Source of the DNA: Myxocyprinus asiaticus
Lineage: Eukaryota > Chordata > Actinopteri > Cypriniformes > Catostomidae
NCBI RefSeq assembly: GCF_019703515.2
Contig: NC_059393.1
Location: 8,325,501 to 8,389,500, forward strand
DNA: 64,000 bases
Direction of reading: 5' to 3'
The notes below the pieces were generated by a model, which had not been told where the DNA came from, did no database searches, and worked only from the letters and a program-made list of their open reading frames with translations. Each line of letters starts with the position of its first letter. The first letter of the stretch is position 1. The position numbers were made by a program, and so were the translations under genes. Shown in pieces: positions 33,436 to 45,592 of the stretch.

Positions 33436-34060
33436 CCAAATCAAAAGACTCAATAGCTTAGCTTTCCTCAACAAGATGTCCAATTTTAAGGTTTCCTATC
33501 CAAACATTGTGTTCTGATTTAGATGCCTTAACAATTCAGGTGTGTTTTTGATGCTTTTGAGTCTAGAATGCTTTTAAAGGCATTTCCTAGCAATCTGTAT
33601 TTGAATTTGAATCATTTCAAACCGCTGGAAATCTCTCCTGGCCAGTCCATCCCATCAAATTCATCCCAAGGGTTGTTCAAATAATGCTGCAGGACATCTC
33701 CAATAACCTAAACATAACATAGTGATTTAAATCTAAATTAAAGTGTCAGTCAATGTCAAAGTGCACAAGTTAACCATCTGAAAGAGCAAGTGACAATATG
33801 TCCTACATTAGAGGAGAGGAGGCATCCTCTGCTCTTAAAAAATTAGATTGGCACAGCGATTGTTGTGGATTTTGTGTAAACCATGACTTTGGTTGCTTGG
33901 AAACATAAAAAGTTAGCCAAATACAGTATTCATGGACATGCTAAATTTGATCATCAAAAACAATTCTAATCTTTACCTTGACATTCTGTATAGCTAGATA
34001 ATTGAGGTTTATTTTACGCTAAGCAGTTCTCTAATAAAGGTGATAACTGTCTTTAGAAAT
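33436..34060. other. Non-coding DNA
   Basis: No gene or repeat recognised. Confidence 0.4.
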
Positions 34061-34966
34061 AACGTGAATCAGAATCAGAAATAGCTTTATTGCCAAGTAT
34101 GCTTACACACACAAGGAATTTGTCATGGTGACAGAAGCTTCCAGTGCAAAGAGAATGCAACGTATATACATACAAAGAATGCAACGTATATACATACATA
34201 CAAACATATGCATTTAAACATATATACATAGAGTGACATAAAAATAAAAAATAAGATATAACAGATAAATAAAAGAGAAATATACAATAGAGCAATAATG
34301 ATGTTTGAATATTTTACATACAGATATACAGTTATGTGCAGGTGATGTAATGTATTGAAGAAGAGGTAGGATATGTTAAAAAATATAAATGAAATATATA
34401 AGTAAGAATGGATGGATTGAATATTGCACATGGTTGTGTTGACAAAAAGGAAAGTATTTGGGGGCAGTTTTAACTGTTTATGAGGTGGATGGCCTGAGGG
34501 AAAAAACTGTTCCTGTGCCTGGCTGTTCTGGTGCTCAGTGCTCTGTAGTGCCGGCCAGAGGGCAAAAGTTCGAAAAGGAAGTGTGCGGGGTGAATGGGGT
34601 CAAGAGTGATTTTACCAGTCCGTTTCATTACTCTGGATGTGGATAGTTCTAGCAGGGTGGGTAGGGGAGCACCAATAATCCTCTCAGCAGTCCGAACTAT
34701 CCTTTGAAGTCTTTTGATGTCTGACTTGGTAGCTGAACCAAACCAGACAGTTACTGAAGTGCACAGGACAGGCTCAATGACTGCTGAGTAGAACTGTATC
34801 AGCAGCGCCTGTGGCAGGTTGAACTTCCTCAGCTGGCAAAGGAAGAACAACCTCTGCTGGGCCTTTTTCAAAATTGAGTCTATGTGGCTCTCCCACTTTA
34901 GGTCCTGTGAGATGGTAGTGCCCAGGAACCTGAATGACTCCACTTCAGCCACAGTGCTTGCTTATC
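34060..34966 (-). mobile_element. 3' end of a non-LTR retrotransposon (CR1/L2/Rex-like)
   Basis: The minus strand carries the C-terminal part of a LINE ORF2 followed by its 3' UTR, which ends near 34060 with TTGGCAATAAAGCTATTTC and a short TTCTGA repeat (minus-strand reading). The 5' end is truncated near 34966, the usual outcome of target-primed reverse transcription. There is no poly(A); the short terminal repeat fits CR1/L2-type elements. Confidence 0.8.
34470..34952 (-). pseudogene. LINE reverse-transcriptase C-terminal region (5'-truncated)
   Basis: About 160 open residues (FRFLGTTISQDLKWESHIDSI, KAQQRLFFLCQLRKFNLPQ, LLIQFYSAVIEPVL, SATKSDIKRLQRIVRTAERIIGAP, HYRALSTRTARHRNSFFPQA, ending LINS-stop) match the region after the RT palm domain in fish CR1/L2-superclade LINEs. 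The catalytic YADD box and the endonuclease domain would lie upstream and are missing. The ATG at 34952 is probably incidental, since the frame upstream (VAEVESF) is still LINE-like. The frame is intact to its natural stop, suggesting a fairly young insertion. Confidence 0.8.
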
Positions 34967-35069
34967 TGCTTCGAAAGATGGTAGTACAGCATCTAACACC
35001 ACTGTAACATCGGTACTTAAAGTACACGAAGAAGAGTAATGCTAACGCTAGCTGGAGAACTACTAAATG

Positions 35070-35260
35070 ACCCTTTAAAGGGATAGTGCACAAAAAAAAA
35101 AAAAAAGAGAGAATCATGTAATTCTTTCCTTGCAATTATCTAGATCTAAAATCCATACGATTTTCTTTTTTCTTTTATTCTTTTTCTCTGTGGAACGCAA
35201 AACGAGGTGATAGGCAGAATGTTTGCCTCAGTCGCCATTCACTTTCATTGCATAATTTTT
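35070..35260. repeat. Half copy of the GTTCACCC fold-back MITE
   Basis: AAAGGGATAGTGCAC, then TCTGTGGAACGCAAAACGAG and CAGTCGCCATTCACTTTCAT correspond to one arm of the palindromic MITE at 7.0-7.3 kb. Confidence 0.65.
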
Positions 35261-35688
35261 CCATGTCAGTCCCCATCATGATGTCTAACATTTTATTACG
35301 TGCTTCTCATTTTGAGAATCATTAAACCGCATCATTAAAAATAAACAAATAAATAAATAAATAAATAAATAAATAAATTGGGGGTAAAAATAAAAAACAA
35401 AAACATTTTTGGGAGGCCAGTTGGCAACCACCTAGTAATGCCCTAGCAACCACATAGCAATGTGCAAAAAACACTTGGACATACACTTTATAGGCTTGAA
35501 AGCAAGCACATAGCAAATTACTAACAACCACCCAAAACACCCTACTGTAGCAACCACATAGCAACATGCTAAAAAAAAACACTAGGGCGTGGACTCCATA
35601 TTCTCAATTGCATCCACCTAGCAATGCCCTAGCAACCTCCCAGAACACACTGACAATCATATCGCAATGTGAACTCTATAGGCTAGAC

Positions 35689-36642
35689 TAAGGTGACCAG
35701 ATTTCTGAAATGAAAAACAGGGATATTTCTAGTTCAGTGTTAAATATGTCATTGAAATTTCACGTTACTTATCTACTAATTAAAAAAGGGGGACAATTCA
35801 GATGTTATGTATTTTGACCACGGTGAATGTAGTAATGTCAAGAACTATGGTATATCATACTCTGTTGAATATGTCTCAGTGAAATTCTGATACAGAGGTA
35901 AAGTTGATCATTTTTAATTGTCTTCTGTTACACATGAGTTCATTCTTTTCTACACTGTATACAGTAGATGACATTGTGGCATAAAAGTGCATAAAAGATA
36001 TTCAATATTGTATAATAATTATTATTATTATTATTGCACTATTTCACCTAACTGTTTCTATCAGTTATCTCATGTGGTATCTCCTATGGACCTGTTTTTC
36101 TTAATTATACCTTTTGTTTTGATCAACTCTTATGCATTATGATGTTTCTTTTCAGTCACTTCGTTCCCAGGAGAGCACAATGTACTCTATGCTGTAATGT
36201 GCTGACTTACATTTATTGTTGTTCTTTGCAGATACTTTATTCTATATTTCATTTATTTTTCCATGTTATTAATGTTGTATTCTTATTTTAAATGCATTAA
36301 TTTTATATAATACATAACAATATAACTTGTTTATAAAATAGCTTGTATGTGCCTCACCTCGAAGATGTTAACGATGATGATGATGTTTCTTTTCAACTGC
36401 GCTTGCTCCCTGGTCCAGCTCTTAATGGCAAAACTAGCACGAACAAGTAATAAGTAATGGAAGACGAATTACTTAAAGCTGCTTTAGCGAGCAGCCCCCT
36501 CTGTCAGTCTAAATAAACAGTACACGGCAAACCTTGTTGCCAGTAGGCTTTAATAGCGGCTTTCTTGCAATATATTTTCACTTTGCGGATTGTTTTGAAC
36601 GTGCAAAAAAAAAAAGGGGGAAAATGGGGTCTGGTCACCCTA
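35689..36642. mobile_element. hAT-like non-autonomous transposon in the minisatellite
   Basis: The left end TAAGGTGACCAGA and right end TCTGGTCACCCTA are inverted repeats. They are flanked by 8-bp near-duplicates GGCTAGAC and GGCTGGAT, both variants of the minisatellite spacer GGCTAGAT. No transposase ORF in 954 bp. Confidence 0.7.
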
Positions 36643-36679
36643 GGCTGGATGGCAACCAGCTAGCAATGCCCTAGCAATC

Positions 36680-38373
36680 ATGGGCGCCTGCAGGATTTAA
36701 TCTGAGGGTACGCACAGAAATCTGCCTAGAGGTCTGCACAGGCCTTAAAATGAAACCCGAACCCGACCCAAACTATACCATCAGATTTTAAGCCCGTACC
36801 TGACCTGAACCCGAAATCACTTACTATCTAATTTCTTCTCCTAGTATCTTCTCCTAGTATAGCTGTATTTTATGTAAGCATATAGGCAACATTCTTAACA
36901 GTACTGAAACAGTAAACATACACAGTTTTAACAAGGCATGGCAGCCCCTTATTACACTAGAGCAGAAGGGGAAAAACGCATTGCCATACCGTTTATTTGC
37001 TGAAACTTCACCTGGTGCAGAACAATCTGGAATAATATGAAACAATGAAACAGTCCCCTCTATGCAGCATGAACTTTAGAATTTAGAAGTTTAGAATGTT
37101 AAATCTTTGTGACAACTGTGCTAAAAACAATCTAGACGCAGCGCAAAGAATGAAACTCTGAAGTTCTTTTTAACATGACATGGTGTTTAAACAGTGCCGG
37201 TCCTGCGTGAGACACTGAAGAAAAAGCGAAACGTGGTGCAAATGTCAAAGACATTTGTCCAGCAAGTGTTTAAACAATGGGAAAACAGAACAGACATGCA
37301 CAAAAACACATTAGGTGTGAACGGCCCCTAACTCTTCCATTCGCGCATGTCTGTGAGTGAGAGCGCGTGCGCGAAATAAGATTGGAAAGCCTATTTATTT
37401 TTTCATTAATTACAAACCCTAACCCGATCCGAAACCTGATGGGTTCTCGGGTCCTGTCGGGCCTGGGTCGGGTTGCAGACCTCTAAATCTGCCTAGTAAA
37501 CCTTATACCTAGGGAGGTCTGGGGGCATTTTTTTTTTTTTTTTTTTTTTTTGCAAAAAACAACACCAAAGCATTCAATTCTGGTGACTTTGAGATAAGCA
37601 TTTATTTATTTTCTCGAGTATGAGTAGCATTCATGTCACTATTGGCTAAAGCATTTCTTCCAGTAACTGTTCAGTCAGACAGACGCATTTTCGCACTAAA
37701 AAAGCTAAATGCACCACAACGAATAGAGCAGAACGCAGGTGTCTCGAGATGCGTTTTTATCAGTTGAAGAAGTTCTTTTTAACTTGACACAGCTTCTAAA
37801 AATGCTGCACTCCCATGAGAGATGCCAAAAACACAGTGAAATGTGATGCAGTTGTCAAAAGACATCCATCTAGCGAATGTTTTCATGGAAAACGACTGAA
37901 AAACAGCACAAGCGGACACAAAAACATGTTCTGTTTGAACAGCCCCTTGTTCACATGACACAGCACTAGCTGAAGTTTCTCTCAAAAAGACAGCCTTTTG
38001 TTTCAGTTGCTTGTAAGTAAATTTCCGCTGTATCCAGCGCTGTATTCGTAAATATCCCGATACTGTTTTACTGTGTGAGAATCCACTCCAAATGATTCAG
38101 TAAGAGAGGGCTCTGAATGAACTGTATTGAATCGCAAATCAATTCAGAGTTCAGACCATTTTGCAAGCCCGTTTGGTCAATTCACTGAAAAGAACCGACT
38201 CAAAATAATTATTCATTCACAAATGGCGCATTGCTATTTCTTTTAAACAGCCAACAGAAATACAGGACACATTTCATCGTTGGTGAAATATTCTGAAAGT
38301 AAATATTTCTCAGGTCAGTCAGAGCGCTCAAGGTGCGCACAATGCGTACGGCTGTACAGCTACAGGCGCCACT
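36680..38373. mobile_element. Inverted-repeat element within the minisatellite, containing another transposon
   Basis: GGCGCCTGCAGG near 36685 and, inverted, CTACAGGCGCC near 38357-38370 suggest terminal inverted repeats of about 10-11 bp. Minisatellite sequence resumes on both sides. It holds a nested hAT-like element and a T tract (37529-37551). No coding region recognised. Exact edges and class are uncertain. Confidence 0.45.
36727..37485. mobile_element. Nested hAT-like MITE with perfect 8-bp target duplication
   Basis: It has 12-bp perfect terminal inverted repeats TAGAGGTCTGCA/TGCAGACCTCTA and an 8-bp duplication AATCTGCC at 36719-36726 and 37486-37493, diagnostic of hAT. The subterminal regions carry inverted CCCGAACCCGACCC / GGGTCGGGTT motifs. 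No transposase ORF in 759 bp. Confidence 0.85.
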
Positions 38374-40735
38374 GCTAGCAACTTTACAGAGCAACCACAA
38401 AGCATCATGCTAATAAAAAAAGGGTGTGGCAAACACGTCAACGCTCTAGCAACCACCCAGAACACCTTGGCAACCACATAACAACTTGGACTCTAAAGGC
38501 TAGATGACAACAACCTACCAACGCCATATTAACCTTCAAGAACACCCTAGCAACCACACAGCAATGTGCTTAAACACTTGGGCAACAAACAAGCAATGCC
38601 ATAGCAACCAACCAGAGCACCCTAGCAACCAAATAGCAACAAGCTAAAAACACATGAGTGTGGACTCTTTAGGCTAGAAGGCAACCACCTCACAATGCCC
38701 TAGCAAACCACCCAAAGCACCATAGCAACCACCTAGCGATGCCCTAGCAAACCACCCAGAGCACCCTGGCAACCACATAGCAAAATGCTAACAGGTGTGG
38801 ACACTGTAGGCAAGAAGGCAACCACATATCAATGCTCTAGTAACCACCTAAAACACCTTGGAAACCACATAGCAACACCCTGGCAACCACCTAGAAAATC
38901 CTTTAGTATTGTGGAAGCTAAAAAACACTTGGCCATAGACTCCAAATGATTGAAGGCAACTACATAGCAACATACAAGCAACCACCCAGAACAACCTACT
39001 GTAGCAACCACATAGCAATGTGCTAAAAATCACTATGTTATGGACTCTATAGTCACGAAGGTAACCACCTGCAATGCCCTAGCAACCACACAGAGCACCC
39101 ACAAAGCAACATGCTAAAAAATTATAATAATAAAAAACAGGCAGTAGACTTTATAGGCTAGATGGCAACAAACAAGAGATGCCATAGCAACCACCCAGAG
39201 CATGCTAAGAATTCATGAGTGTGGACTCTTTAGGCCATTAGGCAACCACCTAGCAGTACCTTAGCAACCACCCAGAGCACCAAAGCAACCACATAGCAAC
39301 ATGCTAATATGTGTGGACACTGAAAGCTAGAAGGCAACCACATATCAATGCCCCATCAACCACCCAGAACACCTTGGCAACCACATAGCAACATCCTGGC
39401 AACCACCAAGTACATCCTTTAGCAATGTGACAGCTAAAAATCACTTGGCTGTAGACTCTACAGGCTTAAAGGCAACCACCTTGCAAAGCCCTAGCAACCA
39501 CCTAGAACACACTGACAATCATATCGCAACATGAACTTGAACTCTCTGGCAACCACATCACAACATGCTATAAAACAATTGGGTGTGGACTCTTTGAGCT
39601 AGGATGCAACCACCTAGCAATGCCCTAGCAGCCACCCAGAATACCTTGGCAACCACATAACAACTTGGACTCTATAGGCTAGACGGCAATCACCTAACAA
39701 CACCATATTAACCTACCAGAACACCCTAGCAACCGCATAGCAGTGTACTAAAACACTTGGGTAACAAACAAGCAATGCCATAGCAACCACCCAGAGCACC
39801 CGAGCAACTAAATAGCAACAAGTTAAAAACACATGAGTGTGGACTCTTTAGGCTAGAAGGCAACCACACAGCAATGCTCTAGCTAACCACCCAAAGCACC
39901 ATATTAACCACATAGCAACATGCTAATAGGTGTGGACAATGTAGGCTAAAAGGCAACCACATGTCAAGGCCCTAGCAACAACCCAGAACTCCTTGGAAAC
40001 CACATAGTAACACCCTGGCAACCACCCAGAACATCCTTTAGCATTGTTGCAGCTAAAAAAACACTTGGCCATAGACTCTGTAGGCTTGAAAGCAACCACA
40101 TAGCACTGTACAAGCAACCACCCAGACCACCCTACTGTAGCAACCACATAGCAATGTATTAAAAAACACTAGGCAATCACATCACAACATGCTAATAAAA
40201 CAATTGTATGTGGACTCTTTGGGCGAGGATGCAACCACCTAGAAATGCCCTAGCAGTCACCCAGAATACCTTGGCAACCGCATAACAACTTGGACTCTAT
40301 AGGCTAGACAGCAATCAGCTAGCAATGCTCTAGCACCCACACAGAGCAACCAGAAAGGCAACATGCTAAAAAAAATTAAAAACAGGCCGTGGACTTTATA
40401 GGCTTAACAGCAACCACCTGACAATGCCATATTAACATCCCAGAACACCCTAGCAACCACATGGCAATGGGCTAAAACACTTGGGCAACAAACAAGCAAT
40501 GCCATAGCAACCACCCAGAGCACCCTAGCAACCAAATAGCAACAAGCTAAAAACACATGAATGTGGACTATTTAGGCTAGAAGGCAATCACCTAGCAATG
40601 CCTTAGCAACCACCCATAGCACTATAGCAACTGCATAGCAAGTGTGTGGACACCACATATCTTTGCCCTAGCAACCACCCAGAACACCTTGGCAACTACA
40701 TAGCAATGTCCTGGCAACCACCCAGAACACCCTCT

Positions 40736-41770
40736 TGCGTTATGGCAGCTGTTTGAGCAATTCTCTCTTTAGAGAATGTACAAATCTAGTCAAAATGTAA
40801 TATATTTACATGCAAAAATTAATCTTACATTTGCACTTACTTTTTAGCAGCTCTGTGTTGTACCATACATAACCTCTGAACTTTCAAACCCCAGCATGGG
40901 TAGATATGCCAGTTAAACATGCCTGATCCATCCTGAGGATATTGTGTTCTTGAGGCAAAAATATGGCTTGCTGAGCTAAAGAGAGTGGAGTGGGGAAATG
41001 GCATCTGCTAGGCAACTGAAAAAAATGTGATATTATTTGAGGGTCATTGATGTCCATTGATGCAAATGGTTGTATTAATATACATCAATTATTATTCAAC
41101 AAAATGTTTTAGTAATGTGGTATTGTCAGAACTTCATTGTGAATTCAAAACAGAACTAACATTCCCATCTCAAAATCTGAAAATGGTGCAGTTGTCATAA
41201 ATAAACAAATATTATATAAACACCAATGCTCCCGCTAACTCTCTCTCTCTGCATGTCCTCTATTTAAAAAAGGAAAAATAATAGGGTGGGCGCCAGACAC
41301 AAGCAGCATATTTTCACACGCTGTTCCAAATTGTTGTTGTGCTGCTCTTTTGGGTTTGCGCTAGTTGTGTCAAGCGCAACCCCAAGTGGGATCAAATATT
41401 CATCAGTATGTGCTTGTGTCATTGCAAGTCAACAAGACAAGTGGGGAAAGAGGAGCCGCTTTGATCAGTAGTTCTCTGGAGTACTCCCTTGTTCCTGCAA
41501 CATCCTGATTGCTTCCATCCACCGGGACTCAAGCATACTGCAAACCTGAGCTGCGTTCAACTTCAGAGCATCACTTGGCCATGTTTAAGATTCAAGGTGG
41601 ATTCTATTTTTTTTTCTTTTTTTTCTTTTTTGTCATACCTTTCCTGCGACAAGAAGGAAGCTTAACTAAAAGTTTCAATTGGTTAGAGAAGGACTTGTTC
41701 AGAGAGGTATTGTAGTCTAAGCCTCAGACTGCACAAAAAAAAAATTAATTGTTCACAGATTGTCAGAAAT
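40736..41770. other. Non-coding DNA
   Basis: No gene recognised. Short T-rich tract at about 41609-41630. Confidence 0.4.
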
Positions 41771-42047
41771 ATACCCTGACAAAAATCGAGAGTACATGGC
41801 AAATTTGCCGCAAACTTTCTGCAAATTCACCACTGATAATTTTCACATGCAAATGAGCTTTGTGGCAAACTTGCGGCAAATTGTCCGTTGTTGCCAAAGG
41901 TTTGCTGGAGGTTCACCAGTACCGGTGAAGAGCTGAATACGTCTGGCAAACATCTGCAGCGAATCACAAGCTCATTTGCATGTGAAAATAACGAGCGCCA
42001 TATTTGCAGCAAGTTTGTGGCTAGTTTAGATTTTTTGTAAGGTTAGC
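41771..42047. mobile_element. Fold-back MITE, copy 1 (ACAAAAAT ends)
   Basis: CCCTGACAAAAATCGAGAGT at the left is mirrored at the right by ATTTTTTGTAAGGTTAG. Internally TTTTCACATGCAAATGAGCT is mirrored by GCTCATTTGCATGTGAAAAT, making the whole a palindrome of about 277 bp. Confidence 0.75.
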
Positions 42048-42499
42048 GCACACAAAAGTGGCAAGAGCTTTCTCAGAACATTAAGATCTAATCTAATTGG
42101 CTGGCTTTAACAATTTCCAGGAGTCAAGATGTATAGATTTTTAGAGGTCCTACAGGAAAAAGTGTTGAAGTTCCAAGGCTCATACAGGAGTGCATTTACA
42201 TGCACAGTAATACTGAGCACGTTTACATGCATGTTCTCACAACAATTATGCTTAATCAGCCGAAGGATTTCCTTTATCGGTGTAAGGACATAAACAGCTT
42301 AAAAAAATAAACCGTTTGAAATGGGTAGATTTTTGTCCATTACCCCAATTTGCATTGCATGTAAACACCTTTATTGGTGTTCTTACCAGACAATTAAAAG
42401 GTGTTCCATTATCGGTTTAAGGTCATAAAAGGCATAAGAATAAATCCATCAACACGGGAAGATTTTTGCCCAATACCCAGCCCTTATAAGAAACAAGTG

Positions 42500-42705
42500 T
42501 TATGGTAAACTAGCCGCAAACTTGCCACAAATTTGGCACTCATTATTTTCACATGAAAATTAGCTTGTGATTCGCCAGTAGTGGTGAACCTGCAGCAAAC
42601 CTTTGGCAACAATGGACAATTTTCTCATTTGCATTTGAAAAATAATCAGTGGCGAGTTTGCGGCAAATTTGCCATGAACTCTCAATTTTTGTAAGGGTGA
42701 TTTCG
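42500..42705. mobile_element. Fold-back MITE, copy 2
   Basis: It shares CTAGCCGCAAACTTGCC, TTATTTTCACATGAAAATTAGC, GCGGCAAATTTGCCATGAAC and the terminal TTTTTGTAAGGGT with copy 1. It lies in a stretch (about 42200-42800) with GTTTACATG motifs, perhaps an older MITE into which it inserted. Confidence 0.7.
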
Positions 42706-45535
42706 TGTTCCATGTAACATTTTAACTGCCAATGGTAATGAAGAAGCAGAGAAAGCCAATTGGAGGTGTTTACATGAACGTTTTTCAGTCCGATAGAGCT
42801 ATCAGTCCGCTTATTTATGGAATTATTACGTTGTTTGTAAGCGTAGCCAATGAGTGCTTCGGAGAAAGTACTATTAGTTGAATTTGCCAGAGTTTGTGAG
42901 GTTCATGGTGGTCAAAAGCTATTCAAGTTTTTTTTAGGTGCTTAGTAGCAAGTAAACAGGATATCATTGATCATACCTGAATACATTTTCTCACTATTTT
43001 AGATTTACCTGCCCAGATTTTTAGACAGCCTTCATGTAGGGGAGTGCTACAATGTTGCCTTAAAACTTTCTGTTTCAAAACCTAGAGAACTTCCAAGCTG
43101 GACAGCATTTTGTCAATATAGTCAACAGCTGACTACATGAGACTAGATCTATTTTAGAAGGCAAACCCTGTGATCCATTTGAAAGTTATATGGCTTGAAG
43201 CCTTAATGGTGCATATGACCAACTGCTAAAACTTACAAGCTCGTAATAGCAGTGCGAGAGGAAATAGATTTGAGTCGGGCAGGCCCATCAGCAACTTCTT
43301 TGGTCATCTAATGCACCACATCACCTGAAAGCTGCAATAATGTGATGATGTTTGATAATATCAGGTGTAAATGATGGTATTTGAGCTTCAGCTAGAGAAG
43401 AGGACACTCATAAAACAATTTTTTGGATCTTTGACAGCCGAGAGTTTTTATTTACTGTGTTTGCCTTGAGCTTCAGCCGCTTTGATATCGTTTGTTCACT
43501 GATCCATGCCGCACTTAACCTCCTGCGTCTGTCCCTGACATATTCGTGGTCCAACAACCATAAAACAGACTAAAGACCTTTCATTTACCCTCTAAGTACA
43601 AGAAGCATTGCTTTTTACAATCTTTGTTATATCTCAATTGTTTCAACTAGAGACCAGTCAGATTAAATGGAAAGCAAATGGAGACTGTTTCTCAGATTTT
43701 TCTTCTGATAAGAAGATTCATTTAATTTCAAATGTGTCTAGTCTAGAGTTTCAAAAGAGATCTCAACAACTTCTCAAACTGTGCTCAGATTTGCCAAGAT
43801 ACTCAAGTCACATTACTATAGTTTTTGCAAAATGTTTTTTACGTGGCTTGTTGTATGTATCACACCAGTTTCCTGGTGAAATAAACACTAGAAGCACTAT
43901 AACAACAATGGGCAAATTATGAGATAAACAGCACATTATCAGTTCATAAACACATACTTTTCACCCTGTTTCTGACATTATTCTATCTTACGACATAAAA
44001 ACACTTTTAATACAGTGCTTGACTTGCAAGGTGATTCATTTTAACGTTGACATTATATACAAGCTTGTTAGAGCGTCATCAAAACTGCACAGTAGCTTAA
44101 CTAATACAGCATTGCAGTTCCGATGCAAAGGACAAGGAAATGAGTCCTGAAGAGCACCCAAAAGTGTCAAAGAAGCACCACAAAATGACGTAGTTGCTTC
44201 AGCAAGTGCGCTTTTCATCTCACGTTTGCTTTCACGACACTATCGGTTAGATGTAGGTTTGGGGAAGGGAGGTACTTTTTGATCATTTAAAACTCAATAG
44301 AGGATTAACTTTTAAAACCTCATCTGTTTGGGAGAACAGGTAACTCACTATTAGCACCCCCTCAGTGGACATTTCACCTTGGAACTGCAGTGATACGTGT
44401 AATAAACCACATAATGTAATTCTGCAAAAATGTCACCACAGTCACGTAGTTTTCATGAGATCAGGCTGAGATACCAATTACTCAAACATTTCTCATTAAA
44501 TTCATATTTTAAAGCTACAGTATATTCTCTCTGTGTCTCATCCCAGATAGCAAGGTGACATCGATTCAGTCGTCGATCAATTTTCAATGTTGAATCAACA
44601 TTCACTATTTGATCGGTACATCAGAACGTTGTTAGCAGGGACTAAACGTTTCGTTCTGAGCAAAAACTGTTCGTTCTGGTTCAAAAGTTCCGTAGCCTCC
44701 TTTCCAAATGGTTACCAGTTAGAACAAAATAAAAGAACGGTCAATAATGTTATTTTTAAAATGACAAAACTCTGCGTTAAGGGGTGGGTGAAATACCAAT
44801 TGCAGTGTTGCCAGATCTCACACCAGAAGCAAGCAATCTGGTCTGGAAAAACAAGCTCAAAATAAGCCACTTGCCTCAAAATAATTTTGGTTTTTGAGAT
44901 TTATCACAATATAAATCATAACAAGCATACAATTAATTAACTGTTAAGTAAAATTGTAATTAAAGATCTGCTTTTGAGTCAAAATCCGGCAACATCAAAT
45001 CTGTATTAATGCATCATATCTAGCAATAATTCAGTGAAGACTTATTAAACTAAAAACAACTGAGATATGCACTTTTTACATCTAATAATGTTTTACTTGT
45101 ATCTGAGTTAGCCGTGCATGTACATGTAGTAATTACACATAGTTGTTAAAAAGGTCTTCATTCACAGAATACGACCTCCACAATGGACATTTAGGCAAAG
45201 AAATGTGTGATGTAGCAGTCTCATTTGTACATATTTCTCTATTTCAGAGACGACTAGTGCCTTACTCCTGTTTCATTTGCTTCATAATTCAGAAGGTAAT
45301 AGTTTTTAGAAAATAATATTTTTTGCATTGTTGAATTTTTCTTTTCTTTTTTTTTTTTTTTTTGCCTTTGCAGTAAATCCACCCCAAAAAGGCTCAAATA
45401 CAGAAGACAGTGATATTTATTTTTGAGTATTATATTGTAATGCCAGATATCTCAAAATAATGTTTGATATACTGTAGGGTGGAGTAAAAATAGTATAACC
45501 TGTAATTTCTTTATAATTCTAGAATTTACATTCAT

Positions 45536-45540
<5 letters not shown>
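42706..45540. other. Non-coding DNA with minor repeat fragments
   Basis: No gene recognised. The 44540-44620 stretch (CCCAGATAGCAAGGTGACAT, AATGTTGAATCAACATT) and 44640-44760 (TTTCGTTCTGAGCAAAAACTG) resemble common fish dispersed repeats. T tract at about 45343-45363. Confidence 0.4.
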
Positions 45541-45576
<36 letters not shown>

Positions 45577-45592
45577 TACATACATACACACA
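45541..45592. repeat. (CA)n/(CATA)n microsatellite
   Basis: About 15 CA units followed by CATA repeats, directly abutting the Tc1 end. Confidence 0.9.

Larger units (their letters stand above)
35400..40735. repeat. GCAACC minisatellite megablock, invaded by transposons
   Basis: Tandem 20-22-bp subunits such as GCAACCACCTAGCAATGCCC and GCAACCACCCAGAGCACCC are punctuated by a spacer TGGACTCTWTAGGCTAGAAG every ~80-200 bp, giving a higher-order unit. Array sequence is seen at 35400-35688, 36643-36676 and 38375-40735. The gaps are transposon insertions. Most units on the + strand read CTAGCAAC, so the array is strongly strand-asymmetric (C+A-rich). Confidence 0.9.
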
